Shown: positions 8,896 to 19,205, counted from the stretch's first letter. The stretch: DNA of 64,000 nt from Marinobacter nanhaiticus D15-8W (GCF_036511935.1 NZ_AP028878.1:4216001-4280000); one strand, 5' to 3'. The notes: generated from the sequence alone by a model not told the origin. Numbers and translations: made by a program.

Positions 8896-10650
8896 CTAGT
8901 ACCGGAACTGCGATACCGCCGCCTGCAATTCATCTCCCATGCTCGCCAGCCGATCCGTACGTGAACCGGTATCGGACGCATGGCGATTGATCTGGTCGAT
9001 CTGCTGGGTCAGGTTGGCGAGGTTGCGGTCGATACTCTGGATCGCGTCGCCCTGTTCCGCGGTCGCCTGGGCCACCTGCTGGTTCAGCTCCTGCATGCGG
9101 CTGGCCTTGGTTTCGATACTTTCCAGGCTGCTACTGCAATGGCGGATGCAATCCACAGTGTGACGGCTTTCCTCCATGCTCTGGCGAATTTCCTCGACCG
9201 CACGACGCGCATCGGTCTGAAGGTTCTCCACCAGGTTCTGGATTTCCACGGTGGAATCCCCAGTGCGACTGGCCAAACCCCGGACCTCATCCGCCACCAC
9301 CGCAAACCCTCGACCTGACTCTCCCGCCCTGGCCGCTTCGATGGCTGCGTTAAGCGCCAACAGGTTGGTCTGCTCGGCGATACCGCGAATCACGTCCAGC
9401 ACCGTTCCGATACTGTCGCTGCGCTCGGCCAACTGGTGGATAACGCCGCTAGCGGTATTGATCCTACCGGTCAGGGCATCCATGGCCTTCACCGACTCGC
9501 TCGCCGCGGCACCACCTTCCCGGGTCAGGCGGCTGACCTCATCGGCCAGGCGCGCGGCATCTTCGGTGCTGGCCTGGATGCCGGTTGCCGACGCCGTCAT
9601 CTGGGTGGTGGCTGTCGCAACCAGCCCTGTCTCCTCCTGTTGCTGACCGACCTGCCCCGCCAGTTGCTGGCTCCCCTGCTTACCCTGGATCGCGACCTGC
9701 CCCAGTTCCCGGGTGGAATCGCCAAGGCGATGGATCAGTTCACGGAACCGGCACAGCATACTGTCGAACGCGCGGGTGATAACCTGCAGTTCGTCATCAC
9801 GCTGGTAGTCCAGCGAGGCGGTTAAATCACTATTGGCATGGATCTGTTCGATACGCTTGCCCAGCATCCGGATCGGACCGAGTACGGAACGCAGGAAAAC
9901 CGCACCAAGGATCACCGCCAGCACCGCGATAACGGCCATCATCCCCAAGCTGACTCGGGTGGCCTGTCGGATGTCGCCACGGATCGCCGTGACCGACTCG
10001 GCGACGTCTGCGCCTGCAGCCTCTACCGCATCCCCAGCTTCGAGCACACCATCCCCCAGCACCTGCTCCTGCTGCCGGTAATCCTGACGAATAGCATCAA
10101 GTCTCGCGCCCAACTGCACGGCACGTTCCCGGGACGCCTCACCCATCGAGCGGCCCATCAACATCATGGAATCCTCGAAGAAGGTGAACATCTTTTCCGC
10201 CAGCATGCGGTACTCGTCCAACGACTTATGCATCTCGGCTACCGGCTCGGCCAGGTCGGGATTCTCTTCGACCAGTCGTGCCAGTGCGCCGCTGAAGGCG
10301 TCGAACGCACCCTGGGCCTTCTCAAGCGATTCCGGATCGGCATTCAGGGCGGCATGGGAGTACCAGTACTGCAAGCTGTCGAGCTGGCGCTGGGCGTCGT
10401 TGACACCCTGGGCGAACTCGGCAAGCCGTCGCTGTTCGCGGATCAACTCGGCCTGGCGCCGTGTCGCCTCGAGCTGACCCGCTATGCTGGCCTGCTGGCG
10501 ATCGACGCTGTCGCCAATCGTATCGATACGATGAATCACCAGACTCGACGCGCCCACCGCAACGGCCGTGAGGATCGCAAAGAGCAGGATAACCTTCGTC
10601 CGGATCGTCAGGGACAGACCGCGGCTGGACAACTTCTTGTTAGAGGACAT
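8896..10650 (-). CDS. Methyl-accepting chemotaxis protein
   Basis: This 584-residue chemoreceptor has a first transmembrane helix near residues 18-38, a long all-helical periplasmic domain of about 210 residues, a second helix near 245-265, a HAMP domain ([17 protein letters not shown]) and a cytoplasmic signalling domain. The hairpin tip that contacts CheA/CheW is present as [19 protein letters not shown] followed by [11 protein letters not shown]. The ligand domain is too long for a simple four-helix bundle and may be of the HBM type. GGAGGGG stands 7 bases before the ATG at 10650; upstream in-frame ATGs are less likely. The C-terminus lacks a CheR-docking pentapeptide. The next gene upstream encodes a MalE-like binding protein. 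Confidence 0.92.
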   Translation of the reverse strand: MSSNKKLSSRGLSLTIRTKVILLFAILTAVAVGASSLVIHRIDTIGDSVDRQQASIAGQLEATRRQAELIREQRRLAEFAQGVNDAQRQLDSLQYWYSHAALNADPESLEKAQGAFDAFSGALARLVEENPDLAEPVAEMHKSLDEYRMLAEKMFTFFEDSMMLMGRSMGEASRERAVQLGARLDAIRQDYRQQEQVLGDGVLEAGDAVEAAGADVAESVTAIRGDIRQATRVSLGMMAVIAVLAVILGAVFLRSVLGPIRMLGKRIEQIHANSDLTASLDYQRDDELQVITRAFDSMLCRFRELIHRLGDSTRELGQVAIQGKQGSQQLAGQVGQQQEETGLVATATTQMTASATGIQASTEDAARLADEVSRLTREGGAAASESVKAMDALTGRINTASGVIHQLAERSDSIGTVLDVIRGIAEQTNLLALNAAIEAARAGESGRGFAVVADEVRGLASRTGDSTVEIQNLVENLQTDARRAVEEIRQSMEESRHTVDCIRHCSSSLESIETKASRMQELNQQVAQATAEQGDAIQSIDRNLANLTQQIDQINRHASDTGSRTDRLASMGDELQAAVSQFRY

Positions 10651-10706
10651 CGTGACGCCCCTCCGTGAAAATGGCGGTGTGAAAGACATGGGAATCGGGT
10701 CGACTG

Positions 10707-11936
10707 TCAGGGCAAATAATGGCGACGGGTCCAACCACGCATCTCATCGAGTCGCCGCAGACGGTCGGCGGCTTCGTCCAGGGTCGGGCGAATCGCGCTT
10801 TGGCCGCTGAGCATGTCCACGAAACGATGGGTCATGAGATCCCAGAAACGCTTCATTTCCGGAATATTGGGCATCATTTCCCCTTCACTCGCAGAGTGGA
10901 AGGTGTGTTCGATAAAGGGATCGTTACTGAGGTCCCGGACCAATCCCAGATGGGCCACGGCGCCCAGTGGCTTGTCGTCGTTAACACTCTTCAGGCCGTC
11001 TTTGGTCAGCAGGTAGTCTTCAAGGAAGCGCTTCGCCATCGCCTTATTCGGTGTCGCCGAGCTGATGCCCGCCGCCAGGACACCCACGAACGGCTTTCCC
11101 GGATGCCCGGGATCGAGTGCCGGTACATCGGCAATACCAATGTTGATGCCCGCCTCGCGCAGCTCACTCCAGGCCCAGGGCCCATTGATGATCATCGCGA
11201 CGTCTCCGGCCTTGAAGGCTTTCATCATGCTGCCGTAATCGGCGCCTTCAGCCAGCGCATCCTCCTCAAGCATCCGGCGGATGGAGGCCACGGCTTCCAC
11301 CGAGCCGCCCTTGGCCACACCCACGTCCGTGAGGTCGTAAACACCGCCCGTCTTGCCGAAGCTGTAGCCGCCTGCTCCGGCCAGGATGGGCCAGGAAAAA
11401 TAGACATTCTTGTAGTCCCAGGTCAGCGCATGCTTGCCGTTCTTGCGCAGCTTACGATCAAGGGCCAATACCTCCTCCATGGTGGCCGGCGGTGCGCTGA
11501 CCAGATCGCGGTTGTAGATCAGGCTGACGACTTCAGTTGCGATGGGATAGCCGTAGACCTTGTCGCCGACCGTCACCGCATGCCAGGCGAAGGGAGCAAG
11601 CGCTTCTTTCACCGATGCTGAGGGTTTGACCGGTTCAAGCAGGCCTTCGTTGATCCAGGACCCGAAACGATCGTGAGGCCAGATGATGATATCCGGGGCC
11701 TGGCTGGTGTAGCCGGAGTGGTCGAACCAGGTCGTCAGGCTTTCTGGTGTCTCCACGACCACCGGCGTACCGGTGTCTGCTTCGAACCGCCGGCCAACCT
11801 CGGCCAGGCCATTGAACCCCTTGTCGTGATTGATCCAGATGTGCAACGTACCGGCTTCGAAGGCGAATGCCTGCCCGACCGGAAGAATGAGAAAGAGAGC
11901 GAAAAAGAACGCTGGGAAGGTTTGGGTAATCCGCAT
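10707..11936 (-). CDS. MalE-like periplasmic maltose/maltodextrin-binding protein, orphan
   Basis: This 409-residue protein has a signal peptide ending near GQAFA and then a sequence close to E. coli MalE over its full length: [73 protein letters not shown] and [10 protein letters not shown]. It therefore probably binds maltodextrin-type sugars. No MalF, MalG or MalK genes flank it. The downstream gene in the same direction, 56 bases away, is a chemoreceptor. GGAG is 6 bases before the ATG at 11936. Residues that contact sugar in MalE (W62, D65, W230, W340 region) are mostly kept around PWAW and MKRFW, though ligand identity is inference. Confidence 0.85.
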   Translation of the reverse strand: MRITQTFPAFFFALFLILPVGQAFAFEAGTLHIWINHDKGFNGLAEVGRRFEADTGTPVVVETPESLTTWFDHSGYTSQAPDIIIWPHDRFGSWINEGLLEPVKPSASVKEALAPFAWHAVTVGDKVYGYPIATEVVSLIYNRDLVSAPPATMEEVLALDRKLRKNGKHALTWDYKNVYFSWPILAGAGGYSFGKTGGVYDLTDVGVAKGGSVEAVASIRRMLEEDALAEGADYGSMMKAFKAGDVAMIINGPWAWSELREAGINIGIADVPALDPGHPGKPFVGVLAAGISSATPNKAMAKRFLEDYLLTKDGLKSVNDDKPLGAVAHLGLVRDLSNDPFIEHTFHSASEGEMMPNIPEMKRFWDLMTHRFVDMLSGQSAIRPTLDEAADRLRRLDEMRGWTRRHYLP

Positions 11937-12202
11937 TGTTGACTCCACCGTGTCACCGGCGCCGTCTCACCGAAAGCGCACGGACCTCAGCGGTGGGCTG
12001 GAGCCTGGAGCCCGAGAGACAGTCGCCACAGACAAGCCGAAGCGGTGCTTCGGGCATGCCCTTATTGTTATTGTGTCGAGTGGGCGCACCGGGAGTGCGC
12101 CGAGATTCAGTCTATGGCGGCGGGGACCAGGGGCGCGTCATGCCCGATGCATTTTCCTGAGGTGGAGCGGAAGGGCGTAGAGGAGAGCGGTGAAAGGACG
12201 AC

Positions 12203-13165
12203 TTACACCACCCAACGCTCTAGAGTTCCATTCTTCAAGCCTTCGAGATTGTGCGCCGTCAGTTGCACCATGCGTTGCCGCGCTTCCTTGCTGGCCCAGG
12301 CACAATGGGGCGTCACAATCAGGTTGGGGATATCGGAGGAAAGCAGCACGTTGCCGTTGGCTGGAGGTTCCTCGGTGAGCACGTCGAAGCCAGCTCCGCC
12401 AATACGACCCTTGCGCAGGGCATCGGCCAGGGCTTTCTCGTCGACGAGGCCACCGCGGCTGGTATTGATCAGCAAGGCGTGCTTCTGCATTTTCGACAAA
12501 GCGTCGGCGTCGATGAGGTTGCGGGTTTCCGGGGTAAGCAGGCAGTGCAGGGACAGCACATCGACCTGCGGAAGAAGGTCATCCAACGGGATTCGCGGGT
12601 AACCATCCACCTCGCCTGTTTCCTGCCCGGGACGCGCGGCGATCAGAATTTTCATCCCGAAGGCCTTGGCCAGATGCGCCAGTCCCTGCCCCAGGTCGCC
12701 GTAACCGACGATGCCCAGCGTTTTACCCTCCAGCTCCATGATGGGGTGATCCATCAGGCAGAACTGGGAGCTCTGTTCCCAGCAACCGGCGCTGACGTCC
12801 TGATGATAGTCGATGACGCGGGTTGCCAGCGCCAGGATCAGCATCATGGTGTGCTGCGACACCGAAGCACGTCCGTAGCGTATAGCGTTAACGACGCGAA
12901 TACCCGTCTCTTTGGCCGCTTCCAGGTCGATGTTGTTGGTGCCGGTGGCGGTAACCACGACGCACTTGATGTCAGGGTTGGCCTCGAAATGCTCCTTGCC
13001 CAACACTACCTTGTTGGTGATCACCGTATCGAAACCGGCGATGCGCTCCTGGACCTGATCGGCGTTGGTGCGGTCGTGAAGGACCAGCTCGTCGACAGCG
13101 GCGTGAATCGGTTGGAGGTCAACGTCATGTCCCAGCGTAGAGGCATCGAGGAATACGGCTTTCAT
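12203..13165 (-). CDS. hprA: D-2-hydroxyacid dehydrogenase, hydroxypyruvate reductase type
   Basis: This 320-residue NAD(P)-dependent oxidoreductase resembles glycerate dehydrogenase (HprA), which reduces hydroxypyruvate to D-glycerate. The Rossmann motif is GIVGYGDLGQGLA near residues 150-162. The catalytic Arg lies in NTSRGGLVDE, the Glu in LTEEPP and the His in TPHCAWAS. The N-terminal part has VVTATGTNNIDLEAA and the conserved VSQHTMMLILALA. Length matches the family. The gene stands alone and is divergent from tpm. Glyoxylate or other 2-oxoacids are possible alternative substrates. Confidence 0.88.
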   Translation of the reverse strand: MKAVFLDASTLGHDVDLQPIHAAVDELVLHDRTNADQVQERIAGFDTVITNKVVLGKEHFEANPDIKCVVVTATGTNNIDLEAAKETGIRVVNAIRYGRASVSQHTMMLILALATRVIDYHQDVSAGCWEQSSQFCLMDHPIMELEGKTLGIVGYGDLGQGLAHLAKAFGMKILIAARPGQETGEVDGYPRIPLDDLLPQVDVLSLHCLLTPETRNLIDADALSKMQKHALLINTSRGGLVDEKALADALRKGRIGGAGFDVLTEEPPANGNVLLSSDIPNLIVTPHCAWASKEARQRMVQLTAHNLEGLKNGTLERWVV

Positions 13166-13338
13166 CTTGGCATCCTTTGCAGCAAGCGTTAGTAATTCCA
13201 GTAGCTTACACCTTGAATGACGCCGTATCCCAGTGACGGGAATGACATGAGCGAGGGATGTTAAATCAGTAGCGACGCTTACACTCGAACACGGCTATGT
13301 CCATAATGCAGTAAAAGACGTGCAAAGGAGTCCAGACG

Positions 13339-13998
13339 ATGGAACACGAATTCTGGCACGCCCGCTGGAAGCATCAGGAAATTGGCTTTCACGAGGGCAC
13401 GGTCAACCGCTACCTTCACGACCACTGGCCGGAGATGGTCCAGACCGGTACTGAAACCGTCCTCGTCCCGCTATGTGGCAAGGCCAAGGACATGTGGTGG
13501 CTGTACGACCGCGGGCATCCAGTGCTGGGCATCGAGCTCAGCCCCATCGCCTGCAAGGACTTCTTCGAGGAAGCTGAAACCAAGGCCCTGGTACAACCTG
13601 CCCAGCCCTTCATCCGCTATATCCACGACGAACTGCAGCTGTGGTGCGGGGACTTCTTCCAGCTGGTGCCGGACGACGTCGAGCATGTCCGGCTGGTCTA
13701 TGACCGCGCTGCGCTGATTGCCCTGCCCCCAAAGATGCGCCGGGACTATGCCGAACACCTGACCGCCGTCCTGCCCGACCAGGCGCGGATCCTGTTAATC
13801 ACGCTGGACTACGAAGAGGGCGCGATCAAAGGGCCGCCGTTCAACGTCGCCGACGAGGAGGTCCACCAGTTATTCGGGGAGGATTTCGAGATCGAACACG
13901 TACTGACCAACCCGCTGGAAAAGGACCACCCGTTCGCCAAGCGGCGGGGCCTGACGGAAGGTGTGGAGAGCGTATTCAAGCTGACCCGTAAGGATTAG
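13339..13998 (+). CDS. tpm: Thiopurine S-methyltransferase
   Basis: This 219-residue class I SAM-dependent methyltransferase has the bacterial TPMT layout: EFWHARWKHQEIGFHEG at the start, VLVPLCGKAKDMWWLYDRGH (the SAM-binding loop), GIELSPIACKDFF, and VYDRAALIALPPKMR. In bacteria the enzyme methylates selenium and tellurium compounds as well as thiopurines. AAAGGAG is 9 bases from the ATG. It converges with the large FAD dehydrogenase gene; only 4 bases separate the two stops. Confidence 0.93.
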   Translation: MEHEFWHARWKHQEIGFHEGTVNRYLHDHWPEMVQTGTETVLVPLCGKAKDMWWLYDRGHPVLGIELSPIACKDFFEEAETKALVQPAQPFIRYIHDELQLWCGDFFQLVPDDVEHVRLVYDRAALIALPPKMRRDYAEHLTAVLPDQARILLITLDYEEGAIKGPPFNVADEEVHQLFGEDFEIEHVLTNPLEKDHPFAKRRGLTEGVESVFKLTRKD

Positions 13999-14002
13999 TG
14001 CG

Positions 14003-16885
14003 CTAATCGCCAAATGCCCGATCCAGCAGCTGCGCGGTATGCAGTGCTGTGCGTCCGCTGCCGTGGCGAATCTGCTCGCGGCAGCTGAAACCATCGGAGA
14101 TTACATAGGTGTCGCTGGCCACGTCCCGCAGTGACGGCAGCATCGCCGACTCGGCGATCCGCATCGATACCGGGTACTTCTCCCCATCGAAGCCGAACGC
14201 CCCGGCCATACCGCAGCAGCCGTTGTCTGGCAGTTGCGCTTCAAGGCCCATTTGCTCCAGCAGACTTTGCGTGCCCGCCATTCCGGATCCGGATTTCTGG
14301 TGGCAATGGCCATGAACCCAGGCCGTACCCTTGAGATGCGGCAGGTCCAGCCCGTCCTGGTGTACGAGAAAATCCGGTAGCAACCAGCTGTTCTGCGCCA
14401 GCCGTAGGGCACGTTCATCCTGCGGGAAAAAGTTCAGCAACTCATCGCGGAACGTGCTCATGCAGGAGGGTTCCAGCCCGACCACAGGAATACCCGCTTC
14501 GATGGCCGGTGCAAGGGTTTCCAGTACCTGGCGCAAACGCCAACGGGCCCGTTCCAGCATGCCGTAGTCGTAGAGCGGCCGCCCGCAACATACTGGGCGG
14601 CCCGGCAATTGCACCTCAAAGCCCAAGCGATCGAGCACCCGGGCGGCGGCCCGCAGACTGTCCGAGTGCAGGAAGTTGTTGAAGGTATCCGGCCAGAGCA
14701 CTACGGCCGGCCGGTTATCTTTCGGGGGTTCCGAGCGGTAGCTGCGGGTAAAGGGTTGACTGGAAAACTGCGGCAAGTCCCGCTCGGGTGTCATACCGGT
14801 CAAGCCTCGTGCCAGGCCGGCGGTGCCGGGCAATTTCGTCAGGCCATTGAAGAGTTTCGGCGCGCGCCCGGCGAGGCGGGCCCACTCGTGAATCATACCC
14901 AGGGTCCACGCCTGGCGCGGGCGACGGTGATGCTCGTAATAGTGGGCCATGAACTCAGCCTTGTAGGTGGCCATGTCCACCTGCACCGGGCATTCCTGGC
15001 TGCAGGCCTTGCAGGCCAGGCACAGGTCGAGCGCTTCATGGACGGCATTGTTGTTCCACACGCCCTCAAGCGTATCGCCCTGGAGCATCTCGAACAGCAG
15101 CCGCGCCCGGCCACGGGTCGAGTGCTTCTCCTCCATCGTACCCCGGTAACTCGGGCACATGGTGCCGCTGGCGTAACTTCGGCACTTTCCGACCCCGACA
15201 CAACGGTGCGCCGCCTGGGAAAAGCTGCCTTGGTCCTTACGGAAGCTGAAGTGCAGCGGCTGAGGATCGAGCGGATCATGGTCCGGCCCGGTGCGCAGGT
15301 GCTCGTCGATGCGGTAGGGATCAATCAGTTTGTGGGGATTGAGCCGCCCCCTCGGGTCCCAGATTTCCTTGAAGCGCCGGAACGCCTCCATCAATTCCGG
15401 GCCGAACATCTTGGGCCAGAGCTCCGCCCTCGCCTGCCCATCGCCATGTTCGCCTGACAGCGAGCCGCCATATGCGACCACCAGATCTGCAGCCTCATCC
15501 AAAAACCGCCGCCACTTGGCGACGCCTTCGCGACTCGAGAGATCGAAGGTCATGCGGCCATGGATACAGCCGTCACCAAAGTGGCCGTAGAGCGAGGAGC
15601 GGTAGCCGTAGTCATCCAACAGCTTGCGGAAGTCCCGCAGGTAATCCCCGACTCGTGCCGGATCGACAGCCGCGTCTTCCCAGCCCGGGTAACTCTCGTC
15701 CTCGCCGGGCAGTGCGTTGGTCGCGGCTGAACCGCTCTTTCGTACCGACCAGACCCGATTGGCCTCCTTGGGATCGGTGTATAGCCGACTATCGACGCAG
15801 CGGCCCTGTTGGCTGTCTATAGCCTTCTGCGCGGCATCGGTGGCTTCCTCGACCGTCTCGCCGCCAAACTCGGACAGGATCCAGCCGTTGCCTTCCGGCA
15901 ATCCGTCAAGCGCCTCCAGCCCCCAGCCTTTCTTGCGCATGTCCTCGACGATTCTTTCGTCCAGGCCTTCTACCGATAAAGGGCCGGTTGCCAGGACCGC
16001 AGGCGCTTCGTCGCCGGCCCGACAGATATCCTCGTAGCCGAGAACGACCAACACGCGATGCGGCGGGCTGTCCACCAGCTTCGTTCGGGCCGACAGGGTA
16101 ATGGCACAGGTGCCTTCGCTGCCGACCAGGGCACGGGCCACGTTGAAGCCGTTCTCCGGCAGCAGCGCATCGAGGTTGTAGCCGGACACCCGGCGCCGGA
16201 TATCAGGGAAACCCTGACGTACGTGCTCGGCGTAACGATCCCGCAGGTTGCGCAGACCAGCGTATATCTCGCCCTTGCGCCCACCGGCCTGGATGATGGC
16301 TTCCAGTTCCTGTTCCGATGTAGGGCCGACCGTCATGCGCACCCCGTCATAGGTGAGGATATCCAGCGACTCGATATTGTCGTCGGTCTTCCCGGCCATC
16401 ACCGAATGGGCACCGCAGGAGTTGTTACCGATCATCCCGCCCAGCGTGCACTGGGTGTGGGTCGAGGGATCTGGACCGAAAGTCAGCCCGTGCGCCTCAG
16501 CCGCATCCCGCAGCACGTCGCAAACCACGCCGGGCTGGATAACCGCAGTGCGGCGGTCCGGATCCACATCGAGAACCTGGTTCATGTACTTGGAGGTGTC
16601 GAGGACGACAGCGGCGTTGCACGTCTGGCCGGCGAGGCTGGTGCCGGCACCGCGCATCAGGATCGGCACATCAAACTCGCGGGCCACGGCAACGGCCCGC
16701 TCAATGTCCTTTTCGTGTTGGGGGATAACGACGCCGATGGGCACCTGGCGGTAATTGGAGGCATCGGTGGCGTAGAGCGCACGACTGCCTATCTCGAAGC
16801 GGACCTCGCCATCGACAGCCTTGTCGAGGGCTTGAACCAGTTGCTCAATGTCCGCAGGCTCCGGGGCTGCAATCGTGGCGTCCAT
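14003..16885 (-). CDS. FAD-binding and 4Fe-4S dehydrogenase (D-lactate/2-hydroxyglutarate dehydrogenase family)
   Basis: This 960-residue fusion has an N-terminal FAD-binding PCMH domain (ILMRGAGTSLAGQTCN, PSTHTQCTLGGMIGNNSCG), an FAD-oxidase C domain (GHFGDGCIHGRM, GGSLSGEHGDGQAR), a ferredoxin-like domain with CLACKACSQECP near residue 625, and a C-terminal CCG domain (GRPVCCGRPLYDYGML, NGCCGMAGAFGF). Proteins of this architecture, such as E. coli YdiJ, oxidise D-2-hydroxyacids and feed electrons to the respiratory chain. Here it is a little shorter than YdiJ (about 1018 residues). Substrate could be D-lactate or D-2-hydroxyglutarate. It is transcribed alone. Confidence 0.85.
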   Translation of the reverse strand: MDATIAAPEPADIEQLVQALDKAVDGEVRFEIGSRALYATDASNYRQVPIGVVIPQHEKDIERAVAVAREFDVPILMRGAGTSLAGQTCNAAVVLDTSKYMNQVLDVDPDRRTAVIQPGVVCDVLRDAAEAHGLTFGPDPSTHTQCTLGGMIGNNSCGAHSVMAGKTDDNIESLDILTYDGVRMTVGPTSEQELEAIIQAGGRKGEIYAGLRNLRDRYAEHVRQGFPDIRRRVSGYNLDALLPENGFNVARALVGSEGTCAITLSARTKLVDSPPHRVLVVLGYEDICRAGDEAPAVLATGPLSVEGLDERIVEDMRKKGWGLEALDGLPEGNGWILSEFGGETVEEATDAAQKAIDSQQGRCVDSRLYTDPKEANRVWSVRKSGSAATNALPGEDESYPGWEDAAVDPARVGDYLRDFRKLLDDYGYRSSLYGHFGDGCIHGRMTFDLSSREGVAKWRRFLDEAADLVVAYGGSLSGEHGDGQARAELWPKMFGPELMEAFRRFKEIWDPRGRLNPHKLIDPYRIDEHLRTGPDHDPLDPQPLHFSFRKDQGSFSQAAHRCVGVGKCRSYASGTMCPSYRGTMEEKHSTRGRARLLFEMLQGDTLEGVWNNNAVHEALDLCLACKACSQECPVQVDMATYKAEFMAHYYEHHRRPRQAWTLGMIHEWARLAGRAPKLFNGLTKLPGTAGLARGLTGMTPERDLPQFSSQPFTRSYRSEPPKDNRPAVVLWPDTFNNFLHSDSLRAAARVLDRLGFEVQLPGRPVCCGRPLYDYGMLERARWRLRQVLETLAPAIEAGIPVVGLEPSCMSTFRDELLNFFPQDERALRLAQNSWLLPDFLVHQDGLDLPHLKGTAWVHGHCHQKSGSGMAGTQSLLEQMGLEAQLPDNGCCGMAGAFGFDGEKYPVSMRIAESAMLPSLRDVASDTYVISDGFSCREQIRHGSGRTALHTAQLLDRAFGD

Positions 16886-17046
16886 AGCCTTGCGCTCCTG
16901 TGATTGCCTTTCGTACGAAGCTGACTGTTCAGCAAGTAGCGTCGTGACGGTATACGAACAGTTTTACACAGGCTGATGGCACTTGGGCAAGCCGGTACCA
17001 ATGATAAAGAAAGGAATAGTCACGACGGACCATCAGGTTCTGCGCA

Positions 17047-18165
17047 CTATTCAGCCTCTTCGTCATCATGGCTGCGGCGCACCTCTTCAAGCGCATCCAT
17101 CGGGATCAATCCCTGATCCACCGCATGCTCGGCCATGGCCACGGTATCAGATGCCAGCATCAGGTCGCTGCCAGCCTCCTTGACCTCCCGCGCTAACTCG
17201 GCGATGGCTGCTTCCCGGCGGGGATCGTTGCTGACATCGCGAATATAGATGCCAGTGATGCGCCCTGGGTGTTCACGCAGGACGCGTGTGTAGACTTCCG
17301 GATCACGCTGACCGGAATCGCCGATCAGGATAAAGGGCAAATCATCGTAGAGTGCCAGGATCTGCCGAATGGCATCCAGCTTGTGGTCCTTGGCCCGCCG
17401 TGGCAGCACACTGCCACGCTTCATGCCCCACTCCCTGAGGATCAGGATCGGTCCATTGGGGATACGGTGCATGCGGAAGAACTCGACCAGCACCTGGTAG
17501 ATGCTCCAGGGCGCACGGGATACATAGAACAGCGGATTACCCTGCGAGCCAGTGTCACCGTTGTAGAGGGCCTGATATAGCGCCGAAACGCCCGGGAAAA
17601 CCACTCGGCTCTCGGCCCCTTGGGCAAACAGTCGCCACATCATTTTCGTCGTATTGGCTACACCGGTGTACACCACCGTGTCGTCGATATCGCTGATTAC
17701 CCCATAGCGCGCACGGGACGTGGGAGTAAAGAATTCGCCGGTAGTCGTCGCTCGGTCGTCGGCGGGATGAACCAGCGAGAGTTCCATGGAGTGCCAGATC
17801 ACATCCGAAGGCATGGTGGACAGGTCCATGTGAACCCGAAAGAAGCCGTGGCGGTCCGTCCGCACGATGGTATCGGCATCCTTGTAGCGCACCCGTACCT
17901 GGGCACCGACGATCGGCTTGCGCCAGAGCCGGCGGATCAGATCAATGATGTCCCGCCGCAGCATGTCCTCTCTCAGGCTCGCGCCGAAGCCAGGCTGACG
18001 GAAAACCCGCCCCATGAGGAACAGCCGGTTGTTGGACCCGAATCCCCGGTACGCCTGGATAAACAGGCCGCCCCGGCCATTGTCGCCTTTTACCGGCGCC
18101 GCCAGGATATGGAGCCCCTTCCGGAGCGAACGCACGTATTTCCCGTAGTGACGGCGAAGCGACAT
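17047..18165 (-). CDS. App1-family (DUF2183) phosphatidate-phosphatase-like protein
   Basis: This 372-residue protein carries the HAD-like App1 catalytic domain in its C-terminal half: YGVISDIDDTVVYTGV (DxDxT motif, nucleophile in SDIDDT), FYVSRAPW, then HKLDAIRQIL and FILIGDSGQRDPEVY. The N-terminal half (GRVFRQPGF, DADTIVRTDRHGFFRVHM) is the beta-sandwich part usual in bacterial members. Yeast App1 is a phosphatidate phosphatase; the bacterial role is not established. An AGGGGA sequence precedes the ATG at 18165, preferred over the open frame to 18195. It is a single gene. Confidence 0.82.
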   Translation of the reverse strand: MSLRRHYGKYVRSLRKGLHILAAPVKGDNGRGGLFIQAYRGFGSNNRLFLMGRVFRQPGFGASLREDMLRRDIIDLIRRLWRKPIVGAQVRVRYKDADTIVRTDRHGFFRVHMDLSTMPSDVIWHSMELSLVHPADDRATTTGEFFTPTSRARYGVISDIDDTVVYTGVANTTKMMWRLFAQGAESRVVFPGVSALYQALYNGDTGSQGNPLFYVSRAPWSIYQVLVEFFRMHRIPNGPILILREWGMKRGSVLPRRAKDHKLDAIRQILALYDDLPFILIGDSGQRDPEVYTRVLREHPGRITGIYIRDVSNDPRREAAIAELAREVKEAGSDLMLASDTVAMAEHAVDQGLIPMDALEEVRRSHDDEEAE

Positions 18166-18318
18166 TGAATCCCCTGTAAAAACCTGCGGTTGCAAGGGTG
18201 TTTATTCTGCAAGCCAACCCTGCAAAGCTCAATGTCTAAAGCGTACCGCCAGTAGACGGATTCAGATCACAGGGCCAGCCGCACCACAGGAATCGGTGCG
18301 GGCCGGGAAAAACGCCGA

Positions 18319-18777
18319 TCAAACGTCGTCCATGCTGCGGACCTGACGTGCCAGGCGCATGGATTCGTTCTCCTCCATTTCCAGCAATTCCTCCACAAGG
18401 TCGGACGCGTCACGCAGTTCAGCCTTGCGCAGCAGCGAGCGGTAGAGCTCCATCAATTCATCGTGAAAATTGAAGATTTCCCGCGCGATCTCGTCGAAGC
18501 CGAGCTGCGCGTAATGGGTGTCGCTCTTGCGATGGGAATCGAAGGGCTGATGGTTATAGAAATCGTACAGGCGCGTTTGCAGCACCTTCGGGTCGGCCTG
18601 CTTCTCGAATTCCGCCGTAATACGTTCCAGCTCCGATTCGTGCTCGGACAGGTAGCCCAGCAATGCGCTGGCCCGCTCATTGGTGTTGGCCTCTGCCGAG
18701 TCTTTCAGCGAGCGAGACAGGTGCGCGTGGAGCTGCCGAGCCCAATCGATAAGGTCTTCAAATGTCTTGATTTCCAT
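18319..18777 (-). CDS. Uncharacterised all-helical protein, ferritin-like in appearance
   Basis: I do not recognise a named family. The 152-residue protein is acidic and predicted almost entirely helical, with repeated His/Glu/Asp patterns spaced as in a four-helix bundle (HAHLSRSLKDSAEA, YLSEHESELERITAEFEKQA, FNFHDELMELYRSLL, LLEMEENESMRLARQV). This resembles hemerythrin- or rubrerythrin-like bundles, but a clear metal-ligand signature is not visible. GGGAGG lies 7 bases before the ATG. It is followed on the same strand, 109 bases upstream, by the zinc-ribbon regulator gene. Confidence 0.7.
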   Translation of the reverse strand: MEIKTFEDLIDWARQLHAHLSRSLKDSAEANTNERASALLGYLSEHESELERITAEFEKQADPKVLQTRLYDFYNHQPFDSHRKSDTHYAQLGFDEIAREIFNFHDELMELYRSLLRKAELRDASDLVEELLEMEENESMRLARQVRSMDDV

Positions 18778-18886
18778 AGGTTGGCCTCCCGCCGAATATG
18801 CATGATCCCTTTACTCATACTGTAGCCCCTACTGACGAGAGACAACAAAAAACGGAAGAACCTGAACGAAATTTAAAGGGCCAGGT

Positions 18887-19189
18887 TCAGGATTTCCGCC
18901 GGAATCGCGGGGGATCAATCCGGGTCGACTTGCACCGCGGGCACTTGCCAGGTTTGCGTGCCTTACGCCGATCCTCGAAGCGATATCCGCAGCTGTTGCA
19001 GGCCGCCGGAATGGTTTCCACACGGCCGGACTTGCAGAGTTCGTCCAGGTGCGCGTAGATCTCTTTCTCCGTCAGGCGCACGCTCTTAGACAGGTCGCTG
19101 GCGTTGGACTCGACCTCTTCCAGGACGGCAAGAATTTCCTGTCGGATTGTAATGTTACGCTCTGCGGGCGGTCTTTCCGGACGGGTCAT
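18887..19189 (-). CDS. Predicted HTH plus zinc-ribbon transcriptional regulator (COG3357 type)
   Basis: This 100-residue protein has a winged-helix-like N-terminal domain (IRQEILAVLEEVESNASDLS, TEKEIYAHLDELCKSGRVE) followed by a C-terminal zinc ribbon with two Cys pairs, CNSCGYRF and CPRCKSTR. It is a predicted DNA-binding protein; no target is known. The open frame extends to 19321, but CCGGAG precedes the ATG at 19189 and the domain begins right after it. It lies 16 bases downstream of an ABM-domain gene, and the two probably form an operon. Confidence 0.8.
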   Translation of the reverse strand: MTRPERPPAERNITIRQEILAVLEEVESNASDLSKSVRLTEKEIYAHLDELCKSGRVETIPAACNSCGYRFEDRRKARKPGKCPRCKSTRIDPPRFRRKS

Positions 19190-19205
19190 AACACTCCGGT
19201 GCGGC

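Noticed and set aside
12083..12101. GGCGCAC/GTGCGCC hairpin upstream of the malE-like gene as a terminator
   Set aside because: It has no T-run on either strand, so it is only noted as a small palindrome.
12251..13192. Long plus-strand open frame opposite hprA
   Set aside because: It is an antisense shadow typical of high-GC coding DNA; it has no ribosome binding site or recognisable domain, while the minus-strand frame is a clear dehydrogenase. The same holds for long antisense frames at 1123-1950, 14609-15457, 16058-16903, 41808-42731, 45226-46101 and 46584-47543.
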